From Arctopsyche grandis (Eukaryota > Arthropoda > Insecta > Trichoptera > Hydropsychidae): a stretch of 64,000 bases of DNA. Made by a program: the position numbers and the translations under genes. The DNA lies in contig NC_135360.1 of assembly GCF_051622035.1 (NCBI RefSeq), positions 7,926,001 to 7,990,000 of the forward strand. Direction: 5' to 3'. Position 1 is the stretch's first letter, and each line of letters starts with the position of its first letter. Below, piece by piece: positions 42,450 to 51,569 of this stretch. The notes beneath the pieces are model-generated. The model was not told where the DNA came from and did no database searches. It saw only the letters and a program-made list of their open reading frames with translations.

Positions 42450-45400
42450 CTAGTCCCTAAATCGAGCAGGAATTTGCGTGGTTCTTCCAGTGCGGGTCGT
42501 CGATGATGTAGGCATTGGTACTGACGGTGGTAGAGATTGCTCTGGAGGTGATGGTGATTGCTCCGACGAGGTCGGGGGTGGTCCAGGTGATAGCGCCAGT
42601 TCTAAGTATGCTGGCTTAACTCGGTCCATTGCCACGTTCACTTCCTTTCCCTTCTTCCTGATAGTCCAAATGTTGCCGTTTCTTTTTACAACTTCGAAAG
42701 GTCCTTGGTACGGGGGCTGGAAACCTGTTCGTGCTGCGTCGTGGCGCAGGAATATGTGCGTGCACGACTGCAGCTTTTGCGGTACGAAGGTCCTTTCTGT
42801 CCCGTGCCTTTTTACCGGGGACGGTCGAAGTTCTTCCATTTGCCGGCGGATTCTATTCACGAATTGGTGTTCGGTTATTGCCCTATTTGTGGAGAACATC
42901 TCTCCCGGTAACACCAGGGGTGTCCCGTACACCATCTCTGCTGCCGAGGCCTTAACGTCTTCCTTCAGTGCGGCTCGGAGTCCCAGTAGTGTTGTCGGGA
43001 GCGCATCGACCCAATTGTCGGTTGCCTGAGCCATGATAGCGGATTTCAATGAACGGTGCCATCTCTCAATCATCCCGTTGGCTTGAGGTCTATACGGTGT
43101 GGTTCTTTGTCGCCGGGTGCCTAGGATTTTCGTCAGCTCGGCGAATAACTCCGATTCGAATTGGCGCCCTTGATCGGTTTTGACTTCCTGGGGGACTCCG
43201 AATCTGGCGATCCAGCCTCCGTAGAAGGCTTTGCCGACTGTCTCTGCCCGTATGTCGGCGATTGGTATTGCTTCCGGCCAACGGGTGAAACGGTCTATTA
43301 CGGTTAGGCAATATGAGAACCCTTGCGACAGCGGGAGTGGCCCCACTATGTCCATATGGACAAATGCGAAACGGTCGCTCGGCAGGTCGTACTCGGTGAT
43401 CCCTGCCCGAGTGTGACGGCTGACTTTAGTGCGTTGGCATGTAATGCACGTTTTTGCCCAATGCCTAACGTCTTTTGAAATACTGGGCCATAAAAACCTT
43501 CTCCGTACCATGTCGACTGATGCGCGGGTTCCTGGATGGGCCAATCCGTGTATTCCGTCGAATACTTGACGCCTGAAGCGTTCTGGGATGTAAGGGCGAG
43601 GTCTGCCCGTTGATATATCGCACCAGATCTCCATATTGCTCTCCGGTTCAGGTATCCTGCGCCACTGTAAGCCGCTTGCGGTGTTCTTCCTCAGCTTCTC
43701 TAGGTTGGCGTCGTCGAGCTGAGCTTTTGCCAGTTCTTCGTAATTGATGCTATTGGGACAGGCGATCGCCTCCAGGCGAGACAAGGCATCTGCCACTACG
43801 TTCTCTTCTCCAGCCACGTGCTGTATATCCGTGGTGAACTGGCTGATGAAGTAAGCCTGCCGAATTTGACGCATGGTACCTTGGTCGGCTTTCTTTTTGA
43901 AAATAAACTGCAGTGGCTTATGGTCAGTAAATACCACAAACTTGCGGCCTTCGAGCATTACTTTAAAATGTTTGATGCCCTGGAATATGGCTGTTAGCTC
44001 CCTGTCGTACGTGCTGTATTTGGTTTGGGCGTCTGTCAACTTTTTTGAGTAAAAGGCGAGTGGTTTCCAGACGCCGTCTTGGCGTTGTTGGAGTACTGCT
44101 CCGACAGTGCTATCTGAAGCATCGACTGCGATTGAGAGTGGCGCTTCCGGGTCCGGGTGTACCAGCAATGTAGCGTCTGCCAGCTGGGTCTTGGTTTTTT
44201 GGAATGCTTCATCAGTGAGGGAAGTCCAAGCTACCGGGGTTTTGTCGTTTTTCTTCGAATTTTTCAGGAGGTCGTTCATCAGCCTTTGGTTCTCCGTCGC
44301 GTGGGGAATGAACTTCCTATAAAAGTTGACCATGGCTAAGAACCTCCTGAGGTCCTGGACTGTCCGAGGTTTGGGGTAGCTTCTGATGGCTTCTACCTTC
44401 TCCGGAGATGGTTTAATTCCATTCTTCGTAATCTGATGGCCCAGGAATTTCACCTCTGGTTTGCCCAGCTCGCATTTGTTGGCATTAATTCTTACTCCAT
44501 AAGCCTGGAGTCTTCCGAAGACTTGCCTCAAGTGGTCTTTGTGCTGGGCTGGATTCTGTGATGCCACGAGTATGTCGTCGATGTAAATAAAACAGAAATC
44601 CAGCCCTCTGAGAACTTCGTCCATGAATCGTTGAAATGTTTGCGCTGCGTTCCTTAGGCCAAACGTCATGCACGGGAATTCGAATAGGCCAAATGGTGTG
44701 GTTATCGCAGTTTTTATGACGTCTCGTGGCTCCACTGGAATCTGGTGGAACGCCTTCACCAGGTCTATAACCGAGTACAAACAGGTGTTCATCAGATTAT
44801 GATTAAAGTCCGCCATGTTTGGGATTGGGTACCTGTCTGGTACCGTGCATGCGTTCAACTGCCTGAAGTCTCCGCATGGGCGCCACTCGCCAGTTTTTTT
44901 TTGCACCAGATGGAGTGGGCTGGCCCAACTGCTGCTGGATGGCCGGCATGTCCCGTCTCTCTGCATCTGGGCGAACTCTGCTTTGGCAATCTTTAGTTTG
45001 TCCGGAGCTAGCCTTCTGGGTTTGGCAACTGTTGGTGGCCCTCGGGTTTCGATGTGGTGTGTCACGGAATGCTTCTTGGTGGTGGTCGACTTTTCGGGGC
45101 GAGTGATATCGTCGAACTGAGCCAACAGCTCCTCATACTCTGTGGGGCGAGATACGACCCGCAACCCTAGTGAATGACCCGTTTCGATGCCGACTTGGCG
45201 TGACTGCGTTGTCTGTGCATCGGTCAGTCGGCGCCTTTTCAAGTCGACGATGATGCCGTACTTGGCGAGGAAGTCAGCTCCGATTATCGCTCGTGGAACT
45301 GCCGCCACTATGAACGACCATGGATATTGGCGTCGGAGACCGATGTTCACCACCATCTCTTGTGTTCCGTATGTGGCGATTCGCGATCCATTGGCGGCAC

Positions 45401-45602
45401 GAAGTTCCAATTGCGCGGGTCGATTGCGGTTCTCTGGGGGGGCGGGGAGAACGGAGACGTCGGCACCTGTGTCGATGAGAAAGCTCATCCCGGTTCTCTG
45501 GTCTCGAACGAAGAGACGAGAGTTGTGAGGCCCGCCGGTTGTTGAGTTGACCGACGGGCTTACTCGTTTCCCGCTTTCTTGAAACTGCACGGTGGTTCGC
45601 AT
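42450..45602 (-). CDS. Gypsy Pol polyprotein: protease, RT, RNase H, integrase
   Basis: An open frame of about 1,050 codons. Domains in order: aspartic protease with DTGA at about 44-47; reverse transcriptase with the catalytic YIDD at about 340-343; RNase H with Asp494, Glu535 and Asp560 (VFTDHKPL); an integrase zinc finger (His685, His689, Cys719, Cys722); and the DDE core with Asp751, Asp810 and Glu846 (35 residues between the last two). A Pro/Ser-rich tail ends the protein. All key residues are present, and no stop or frameshift is seen. It overlaps Gag in the -1 frame and is expected to be made by ribosomal frameshifting at 45566-45572, so its listed ATG is probably not the true start. 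Confidence 0.95.
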   Translation of the reverse strand: MRTTVQFQESGKRVSPSVNSTTGGPHNSRLFVRDQRTGMSFLIDTGADVSVLPAPPENRNRPAQLELRAANGSRIATYGTQEMVVNIGLRRQYPWSFIVAAVPRAIIGADFLAKYGIIVDLKRRRLTDAQTTQSRQVGIETGHSLGLRVVSRPTEYEELLAQFDDITRPEKSTTTKKHSVTHHIETRGPPTVAKPRRLAPDKLKIAKAEFAQMQRDGTCRPSSSSWASPLHLVQKKTGEWRPCGDFRQLNACTVPDRYPIPNMADFNHNLMNTCLYSVIDLVKAFHQIPVEPRDVIKTAITTPFGLFEFPCMTFGLRNAAQTFQRFMDEVLRGLDFCFIYIDDILVASQNPAQHKDHLRQVFGRLQAYGVRINANKCELGKPEVKFLGHQITKNGIKPSPEKVEAIRSYPKPRTVQDLRRFLAMVNFYRKFIPHATENQRLMNDLLKNSKKNDKTPVAWTSLTDEAFQKTKTQLADATLLVHPDPEAPLSIAVDASDSTVGAVLQQRQDGVWKPLAFYSKKLTDAQTKYSTYDRELTAIFQGIKHFKVMLEGRKFVVFTDHKPLQFIFKKKADQGTMRQIRQAYFISQFTTDIQHVAGEENVVADALSRLEAIACPNSINYEELAKAQLDDANLEKLRKNTASGLQWRRIPEPESNMEIWCDISTGRPRPYIPERFRRQVFDGIHGLAHPGTRASVDMVRRRFLWPSISKDVRHWAKTCITCQRTKVSRHTRAGITEYDLPSDRFAFVHMDIVGPLPLSQGFSYCLTVIDRFTRWPEAIPIADIRAETVGKAFYGGWIARFGVPQEVKTDQGRQFESELFAELTKILGTRRQRTTPYRPQANGMIERWHRSLKSAIMAQATDNWVDALPTTLLGLRAALKEDVKASAAEMVYGTPLVLPGEMFSTNRAITEHQFVNRIRRQMEELRPSPVKRHGTERTFVPQKLQSCTHIFLRHDAARTGFQPPYQGPFEVVKRNGNIWTIRKKGKEVNVAMDRVKPAYLELALSPGPPPTSSEQSPSPPEQSLPPSVPMPTSSTTRTGRTTQIPARFRD

Positions 45603-46534
45603 CTGTGCGAGCGGTTACCGTACCTCTGATGGAATCGACACGTGTCGAACGTTGTCTTGTTATGGGGGCCGCGGTTTGAATTCTTCGGTCCTCTTCGCTC
45701 TTGCGCGCGCAGCATTTGTTTAATCTCCTGCATGCTCTGGTCCGCCGAGGCTATCCAGTCTTCGCAGTTCCGCAACCTAGCTTCTACGCTGGAACGGTGT
45801 GGTGCTGGAGGTGCGTGGGTGCGTGAAAAGGCGTCCACGTGCGGGCACGGTGCGGTGCTGGGGTATTCCGCGGGAGCGGGGGCGGGGGCGGGGGCGGTAG
45901 CGGGGGCCGGGGCGAGGGCGGAGGCTGAGGGGGCAGCGCTTAGCTGGAAAACGTCGACCGGCCGCTGTGTCTCGAAAACGCGGTCTGCGACCGCCGTCAG
46001 CTCTTTTATGTTGGTCGTCGTCATCGTTGCGAGCGCCGACTGCACGGGAACTGGAAGTCTTCGCGTCCACATGACTCTCAAGAAATCTGTCGAGCACGTG
46101 TTGCCCGCGGTCGCCTTCATATGGAACCACAAGTCTGATGGTCGGCTGTCGCTGATCTGAAGATTCGCCATCAGTCTGTTGATGCGATTGTCGTGGCTGT
46201 CCGAGAACGCCTCTACCAATCTTCTTTTGGTAGTTTCATAACGGTTTCCCTTGGCCTGCTCCAAAAGGATGTCTCGGATGAGCGGGAGGAACTTGTTGTC
46301 GAGGAGTCCCACGACCGTGGCGAATTTCGCCTCGTCCGACTTGATGAGCGCGCACGGAAACTGTGTTTCGAGTCGTGCGAACCACAGCTCGGGCGCTTCG
46401 TCCCAGAAGGGCGGAACGCGCACGGCTATCCTCGCCACTTCTATCTCTGCTCCTGAATAGGCTTCTGCCGCGGGGGTAGAGGCGGGGGTGGCGGCGGGGG
46501 CCTCGTCGAGAAGGCCTGTGATGATGGGCGCCAT
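45560..46534 (-). CDS. Gypsy Gag
   Basis: Starts at the ATG at 46534 (MAPIITGLLDEAP), 324 residues. A Pro/Ala-rich N-terminus leads to the typical gypsy capsid block (VRVPPFWDEAPELWFARLE, about 36-54). The middle is rich in Ala and Pro from GC-rich repeats near 45865-45935. The C-terminus has a Cys/His cluster (CRFHQRYGNRSHRCEPPC) in place of a standard zinc knuckle. It forms the particle that packages the element RNA. The frame is also open further upstream without an ATG. Confidence 0.9.
   Translation of the reverse strand: MAPIITGLLDEAPAATPASTPAAEAYSGAEIEVARIAVRVPPFWDEAPELWFARLETQFPCALIKSDEAKFATVVGLLDNKFLPLIRDILLEQAKGNRYETTKRRLVEAFSDSHDNRINRLMANLQISDSRPSDLWFHMKATAGNTCSTDFLRVMWTRRLPVPVQSALATMTTTNIKELTAVADRVFETQRPVDVFQLSAAPSASALAPAPATAPAPAPAPAEYPSTAPCPHVDAFSRTHAPPAPHRSSVEARLRNCEDWIASADQSMQEIKQMLRAQERRGPKNSNRGPHNKTTFDTCRFHQRYGNRSHRCEPPCSFKKAGNE
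45566..45572 (-). promoter_or_regulatory. -1 frameshift slippery site GGGAAAC
   Basis: In the Gag frame the codons are GCG GGA AAC GAG TAA, so the heptamer G GGA AAC is in the exact X XXY YYZ register, two codons before the Gag stop. A -1 slip enters the Pol frame. The downstream structure was not evaluated. Confidence 0.85.
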
Positions 46535-46602
46535 GCTTGTACCGTACGTTTTTGACAGCTGCGTGTTTTGACAGCTGCGTGTTTTGACAGATGCGTGTTC
46601 TT

Positions 46603-46624
46603 GTTTTGTAGGGGTCACCAGTTA
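46603..46624 (-). other. Gypsy primer-binding region
   Basis: Just inside the 5' LTR, TAACTGGTGACCCCTACAAA in element orientation. The TGGTGACCCC core is the usual tRNA-complementary start for this group. The tRNA species is not assigned. Confidence 0.65.
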
Positions 46625-46823
46625 TGGAGAGCAGGCGATTGATTGAAACGCGGTGTTCGGCTTCGGGAAACAATGTTTATTGGTTCAGGTACAGCGAGTG
46701 TGGGAGACGAGAGAGGTGTTGTCGGTTTCGAGGTCCGAAGGGAAGAGATGGCTTCCCGTGACGCGCTGACCGCCCTCGGGGCGAAAACACCTCCGTTTAC
46801 GGCCAGCCTTTGGGGTTGCCACA
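46625..46823 (-). repeat. Gypsy 5' LTR
   Basis: 199 bp, partner of 41525-41723, offset exactly 5,100 bp. Confidence 0.95.
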
Positions 46824-46890
46824 CCGTTATCGACTACTGTCAGTTTGTGAGCCAACCGCTGTCTCATGGTCCGTACGCACCAACCCAACG
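46824..46890 (-). mobile_element. BEL-family solo LTR, right part
   Basis: CCGTTATCGACTACTGTCAG and GCCAACCGCTGTCTCA continue the LTR interrupted by the gypsy element. Similarity to the other BEL LTRs fades soon after CTGTCTCA. Confidence 0.8.
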
Positions 46891-47735
46891 ACGATTTTGG
46901 GCCAACTTTTAAAACCAGTAGCGTACAAAATATCGAAATAAAAATTAAATAAAAAAATTGAAATTAAATATCAAAATTAAGCTAACGAGCGAGATTGAGC
47001 TAAAATTAGATCATCGTTGATGTTTTGAATTACAACAATGTTTTGAATTACGACGATACGCATTACAACCAGAAAAATATTATAATTACGAGCGAAAAAA
47101 ACCTTGTTATTGTTTCTTATAAGTCGTCACGATAACTACTGTGTTTCGCCGTCGATGAAATATTTAACAAAAAAAATGTCGGTGATTTGTCAAAGGGTTT
47201 TTTTTTCTTTCGTCGAAATAAAATTAATAATCACACATTATCCGATAAATTTTACCTCTGAGATGGATTTAATTATTTGATTTATTTCGACGAGAGAAAC
47301 AATTGAAGACATTATCCGATAAAATTTACCTCTGAAATGATTTAATTAATTGATTTATTTCGACGAGAGAAACAATTGACGACTAAAAAAATTTCGTTTG
47401 ATAAACCGACAACGTGCCGGGTTGGGACCATCGCTCGGTCACCCATACTAACACATGATATATTCTCAGTAACTGCGCATTACGGGGAAGTAAAAATAAT
47501 AATTCTTTGATTTTTTTTCGATCTTAGTGCGTATCTTCGTAAGTCAAAACATCTTCGACAAACAAAAGTCGAGGATTACCTGTATGTGATTGTTGATGAT
47601 CTAATTTTAGGTCAATCTCGAAAATTCATTTAAATTGGGCATGTTCTGTTTTAACTTTCAATATTTTATTTTAAATTTAATATATTGATTATAATTTTAT
47701 TTTGATATTTGAATTTAATTTTAATACAATAATAA
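46891..47735. other. AT-rich spacer
   Basis: No gene. A direct repeat of about 60 bp (TTATTTCGACGAGAGAAACA) occurs at about 47281-47310 and 47353-47382, and a GTCGAGGATTACCTGTATGT motif near 47568 resembles 22880-22906. Confidence 0.45.
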
Positions 47736-47876
47736 TGGCGCGTAAACACCGCAGTGTTTACGCGCCAAACCGTTATTGTCAGTGGCTGGCCGTCCGGGTA
47801 GCCAGCACAAAAATATATCGGCCAACTCGTGGGTCGTAAGGCCACGAAATCCGACCATCAGACGTAGTCTGAAAAA
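47736..47876 (-). repeat. BEL LTR fragment
   Basis: Matches the inner end of the 30589 and 34102 LTRs: GTAAACACCGCAGTGTTTAC, CAGCACAAAAATATATCGGC, GGGTCGTAAGGCCACGAAAT and GTAGTCTGA. A truncated LTR with no partner nearby. Confidence 0.8.
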
Positions 47877-48379
47877 GTGCTACTCTTTTTTATTACAATA
47901 ATCTCAAGTAAGTTTGATTATAGTGAGAGAGCAATTTCTGTAAATTGACTCGTAATTGCAAATATTCGTATTTTATCTCCTACTTGTTTAATGCTTAATT
48001 TAACATCAAAATATGTAAAAGCTATTTCGATAAAGATAAATAGTATAATAAATTATACGAAAATTGTTCATTTTGATGGGAAAAATCAAAAATATTTAAA
48101 TTTAAATCTACATCAATTTTACTTAAATCAGTATATTCGATTATAATTTTTATGTAAATAAAAAAATTTCACCTAAAAATAGCATTTGCATAATGCAACA
48201 AAAAATGCCAAAATATCGCGCAAACGAACAATTTAACAATAATCGAAGGCGTGCTCAGAATAAAACAGTTAAATTTGAGCGAATTCAACCGAGCGTATTC
48301 GCTTTCACGAACAATGACAAAGGCAGTGTTGCGACAGGTGTCAATGTCGTGTAAATAGAGTCGGTGATTAATCGCGTGT

Positions 48380-48850
48380 GGCAACACAGGGTCGTCCCGC
48401 CGGAGCCGGCGAGCACCGCCATCTTAGCGGCTGGAGACGCCGCCCCCCGACACCCCCGCTCCGGAGGCCCCTCGGGGGAGACGCCGCCCCACCCGCCCGC
48501 TCGCCTGCCGCCCCCGCGCACCCCGCTTCCACCGTGAGTAGTCCGCCGCCCCGACCCCCGCCCCGCTCCCCGGCCCCCGCCGCGACCCGCGCTCGAGAGG
48601 CATCGCCCCGCGGCCCCCAGCGCCCTCTCGTTCGCCCCTCTCCCCTCTCCCCTCACTCGTGCCGTTTCGCGGGCTTTGCATTATCGAACGCCCCCTCCCC
48701 GATCCCGTTCCCGCGCACCCGTCGCCTTCGATGCTAAATGGCGGGAACGCTCTGCGGGGCGACGCGGTGACAGGAAAGGGGCCTGTCATCACCCCTCGCC
48801 GAGAACGAGCGCTCCGCCCTCCTTTCACCCGCAATCGCCCCTCGAAATAG
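48380..48850 (+). promoter_or_regulatory. CpG island, probable promoter and non-coding first exon
   Basis: A sharply bounded C- and CpG-rich block in AT-rich DNA. A strong donor sequence (ACC|GTGAGT) lies after 48533. The coding exon at 51570 is preceded by an acceptor (ATTACAG at 51545), so a non-coding exon ending at 48533 spliced to 51546 would fit. The long ORFs in the block on both strands are compositional. Confidence 0.5.
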
Positions 48851-49769
48851 CTATCCCGCCAAAATTCGAATCGACCTGTCAGTTTGCTCTAATTTTTACA
48901 ACGCTTGGTACCAACCAATAAAAAAATTGTTTTATTTTGGCCAACACACCTCACTTTACGCATGTATACAAATCAAATGACAATTAATCGCTTTGCTGAC
49001 TTTCTATGAACTGAATTTGGTTTTGCATAACCGATCCAACGCACTTGTATGTCTATTTTAGTAGTACAATGTGTGAGCAAACGCAAACATTTCACATGGT
49101 TAAGGTTTATACGAAGCTCTGTCTAAACAGTCCTCATATAGGTCAGTTCTTTTCAATGAAAAAGTCCCTATTGTCCATCCGATAAGTTCATTCAGTATCT
49201 TTTCTACTGTGCGTTTTTAATATGTAGTATGAATAGAATCAATATTAATGCGTTTTATGTAGTCATATCAACATAGTATAATAAATTACTTATGCATGTT
49301 TGTATAAATTAAACTGACAAGTGTTTTTGCATATGTCCGCTATCGTCGTCGGCATACAATAGAAATCTAATAATTGCGTTGTTTATATATTTTAGATTTT
49401 GACAATTTTTTATGTGTGTATGAAAATATCTATATTAAATTGTTTCTTTTTTTTCAGTGTATTGTTATTTTTTCGCCTTAGTGATATACAATTTGAGGTT
49501 AAGTTGAGACTCAATTGTCTGGATTAAATGTGGAATAAAATACACATAATGGTTGAGTGAAGAAAAAACGAGACAAATAACTTTTGTATGAAAATATACT
49601 CTTCCTTTCAAGATTTCATAACATCTCGTCATGAGCTTCTAAATATCTACAAATAATGTACAATTCATTATTTTCATGTATTGAAATTATTTGTTTTGTA
49701 TAATTGGAATTTTGTATTTGAATGTCTTCTTCGATTGATTGATTGATGTCGTCTGGAATTTGATGGATG
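48851..49769. other. Presumed intron or spacer
   Basis: AT-rich with no supported gene. If the CpG island is the promoter of the 51570 gene, this is its first intron. Confidence 0.4.
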
Positions 49770-50060
49770 ATCCACATCTACTCTTCCCGGTTTTGTGCCA
49801 AATTGAAGACAGCGTTAAGGGACGATCCTGTCAGTTCTTTGATTTGGTCTGATCATCTTTTGGGAGACCATCCTCTCGCTCGCCTTCTCTCCAGCGTTCC
49901 AATGACTACCAGCCTCTCTAGTCTCTCCACATTCTTCTTGGTAATATACAGACAAAGTAGGAAAAACCCTCTTCCTACATGTTGTGGATAGTCTCTCTAA
50001 AACTGCCAAATCTTTGAAGATGGGGATGTTCATACCACATTTCGAATGCATCTAGCATGT
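49770..50060 (-). pseudogene. LINE C-terminal fragment
   Basis: Minus-strand codons read LERLVVIGTLERRRARG, then WSDQIKELTGSSLNAVFNLA and QNREE. This is the familiar C-terminal end of endonuclease-reverse-transcriptase LINEs of the RTE-like type. Two stops and no reverse transcriptase upstream make it a dead 3' remnant. Confidence 0.6.
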
Positions 50061-50686
50061 CCCTTTCTCTCTTATATTTGAATATAAATCATGATGAAAT
50101 TGCACTTAATAACATTCGTAACTCTGTTAATGGATTTTTGTAGTGCTGATTATATGTTTGATAAAAATAATTATGTTTTATCCTATTTAATTATTTACAT
50201 ATTCAACTCGGTTGATTGCTTACACACACAAACATTAAAATACAATTACAATTATATATATATTTTTGGAGGATATCATTAATACGTGGTTGAAATTCAA
50301 TTCTTATTAAACTAGTACATAGTTGAAACGTTGCTTGCTGTATACACACATACATATATAAGTTTTCAAATGTAGAACAAAAGATTCGTCTAAACTTGCA
50401 GCAAATCACCCGATTGATTATTATTAATACATCCATATTATTATTGACTTTTAACCTAGGTTATGCATCTCTGTATAGCATCCGAGCCATGACCTTTCCG
50501 ATTGTTGTCCGTTACAACGGCAAAACAAACACGACTTATCACAACGTACACTATTATTCGAATCGGCATATGTAATTATGTGTTTAATGAGATAAATATC
50601 AGTCACACTTAAATTAGAACCTTGATTTCTTTTCACGGTTATCTATGTATTTTTTTTTTTTTTACTCCCATCAGCTGATTTTCCGT

Positions 50687-50722
50687 GCTCGCACACACAA
50701 AGACACACCTTCGTGTGCGAGC
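50687..50722. repeat. Short inverted repeat
   Basis: GCTCGCACAC pairs with GTGTGCGAGC around a 16-nt loop. Possible hairpin. Function unknown. Confidence 0.6.
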
Positions 50723-51569
50723 CTCTGTATAGTATGTCTAAAAATGATACGGATAAGTCTTGAGCAAGCTTTGGCATTATACCGAACAACACCTGGTGAC
50801 GTCGTTTGTGAACTTAATTTATGATCTGCACAATCTCGGTGCAAATATGTTAAAAATACTAAGGGATAATGTACGTTGTACCAGTTTTGTTTATTTTAAA
50901 TCCGTTTGTTTGTAGTATTTTAACGGCGTATTATTTTCTTTGTTTGTGAAAATTGTATGTATCATTTCTTTAAATACTTTTGAAATTTCGTCAACACTCT
51001 TTTGATTCTTTTATTGCTCGTATTTTACTGATAAAATTCTGGGTAAATATTGGTATGGTGATTTTTATTTTCGCATAATCTCTATAGTAACACGATTATC
51101 AAATTTTCAACATTGGGTGTATTTTTGAACTGATTACACTTTTTTTTTGTGTTTAAATAAAAAAATACGTCATTGCGGAGCCTATATACGCCCACTCGGA
51201 ACAAAGACCTACCCGACACTTCTTCGTTAGTGAGCAAGTCGGAACCACGTGACTTAGTACATGTTATAAATTTCACTCGTACATGTTTCAAAATATTTAT
51301 AACACTTCCGTACTATGCATTAAATAAAGTATGTACTAATAAAATGTTTAACAAAAGAAAAAAATCAGCTGTTTCATTTATTTTTTTGGTTTTAGTACTC
51401 GGAGTCGAAGCTACGGAGACTTCAATTATGTTAATCAAATCAAGATATATTTTCATATTTTATCGAGTGAGTCTTTTGCTTACTTTTTGATGTGCCAAAT
51501 GTGTGTTTTTATTCTGTTGAACTATACCGATGTTTTTAATTACAGGTGTGTTGAGTTGCATGTGTGATA

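Larger units (their letters stand above)
41525..46823 (-). mobile_element. Complete young Ty3/gypsy retrotransposon
   Basis: 5,299 bp, read right to left. The 199-bp LTRs at 41525-41723 and 46625-46823 differ at a single base (41542 versus 46642). Ends are TGTGGCAA...CTCTCCA in element orientation. The flanks CCGTTA and CCGTTA form a target duplication of 4-6 bp (its exact length is blurred by shared bases). A primer-binding region (TGGTGACCCC) follows the 5' LTR, and a purine tract (AAGGGGGGAG) precedes the 3' LTR. Gag and Pol are open and overlap, with a slippery heptamer. No env-like ORF. It sits inside a BEL-family solo LTR. Probably competent or very recently so. Confidence 0.95.

Noticed and set aside
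45642-46673. Long ORFs overlapping the gypsy Gag on both strands
   Set aside because: Gag matches the capsid family and is continuous with Pol. The others are GC-rich shadows.
48285-48921. Long overlapping ORFs on both strands in the CpG-rich block
   Set aside because: Composition-driven (few A/T, hence few stops). They are Arg/Gly/Pro-rich in every frame. The block is better read as a promoter region.
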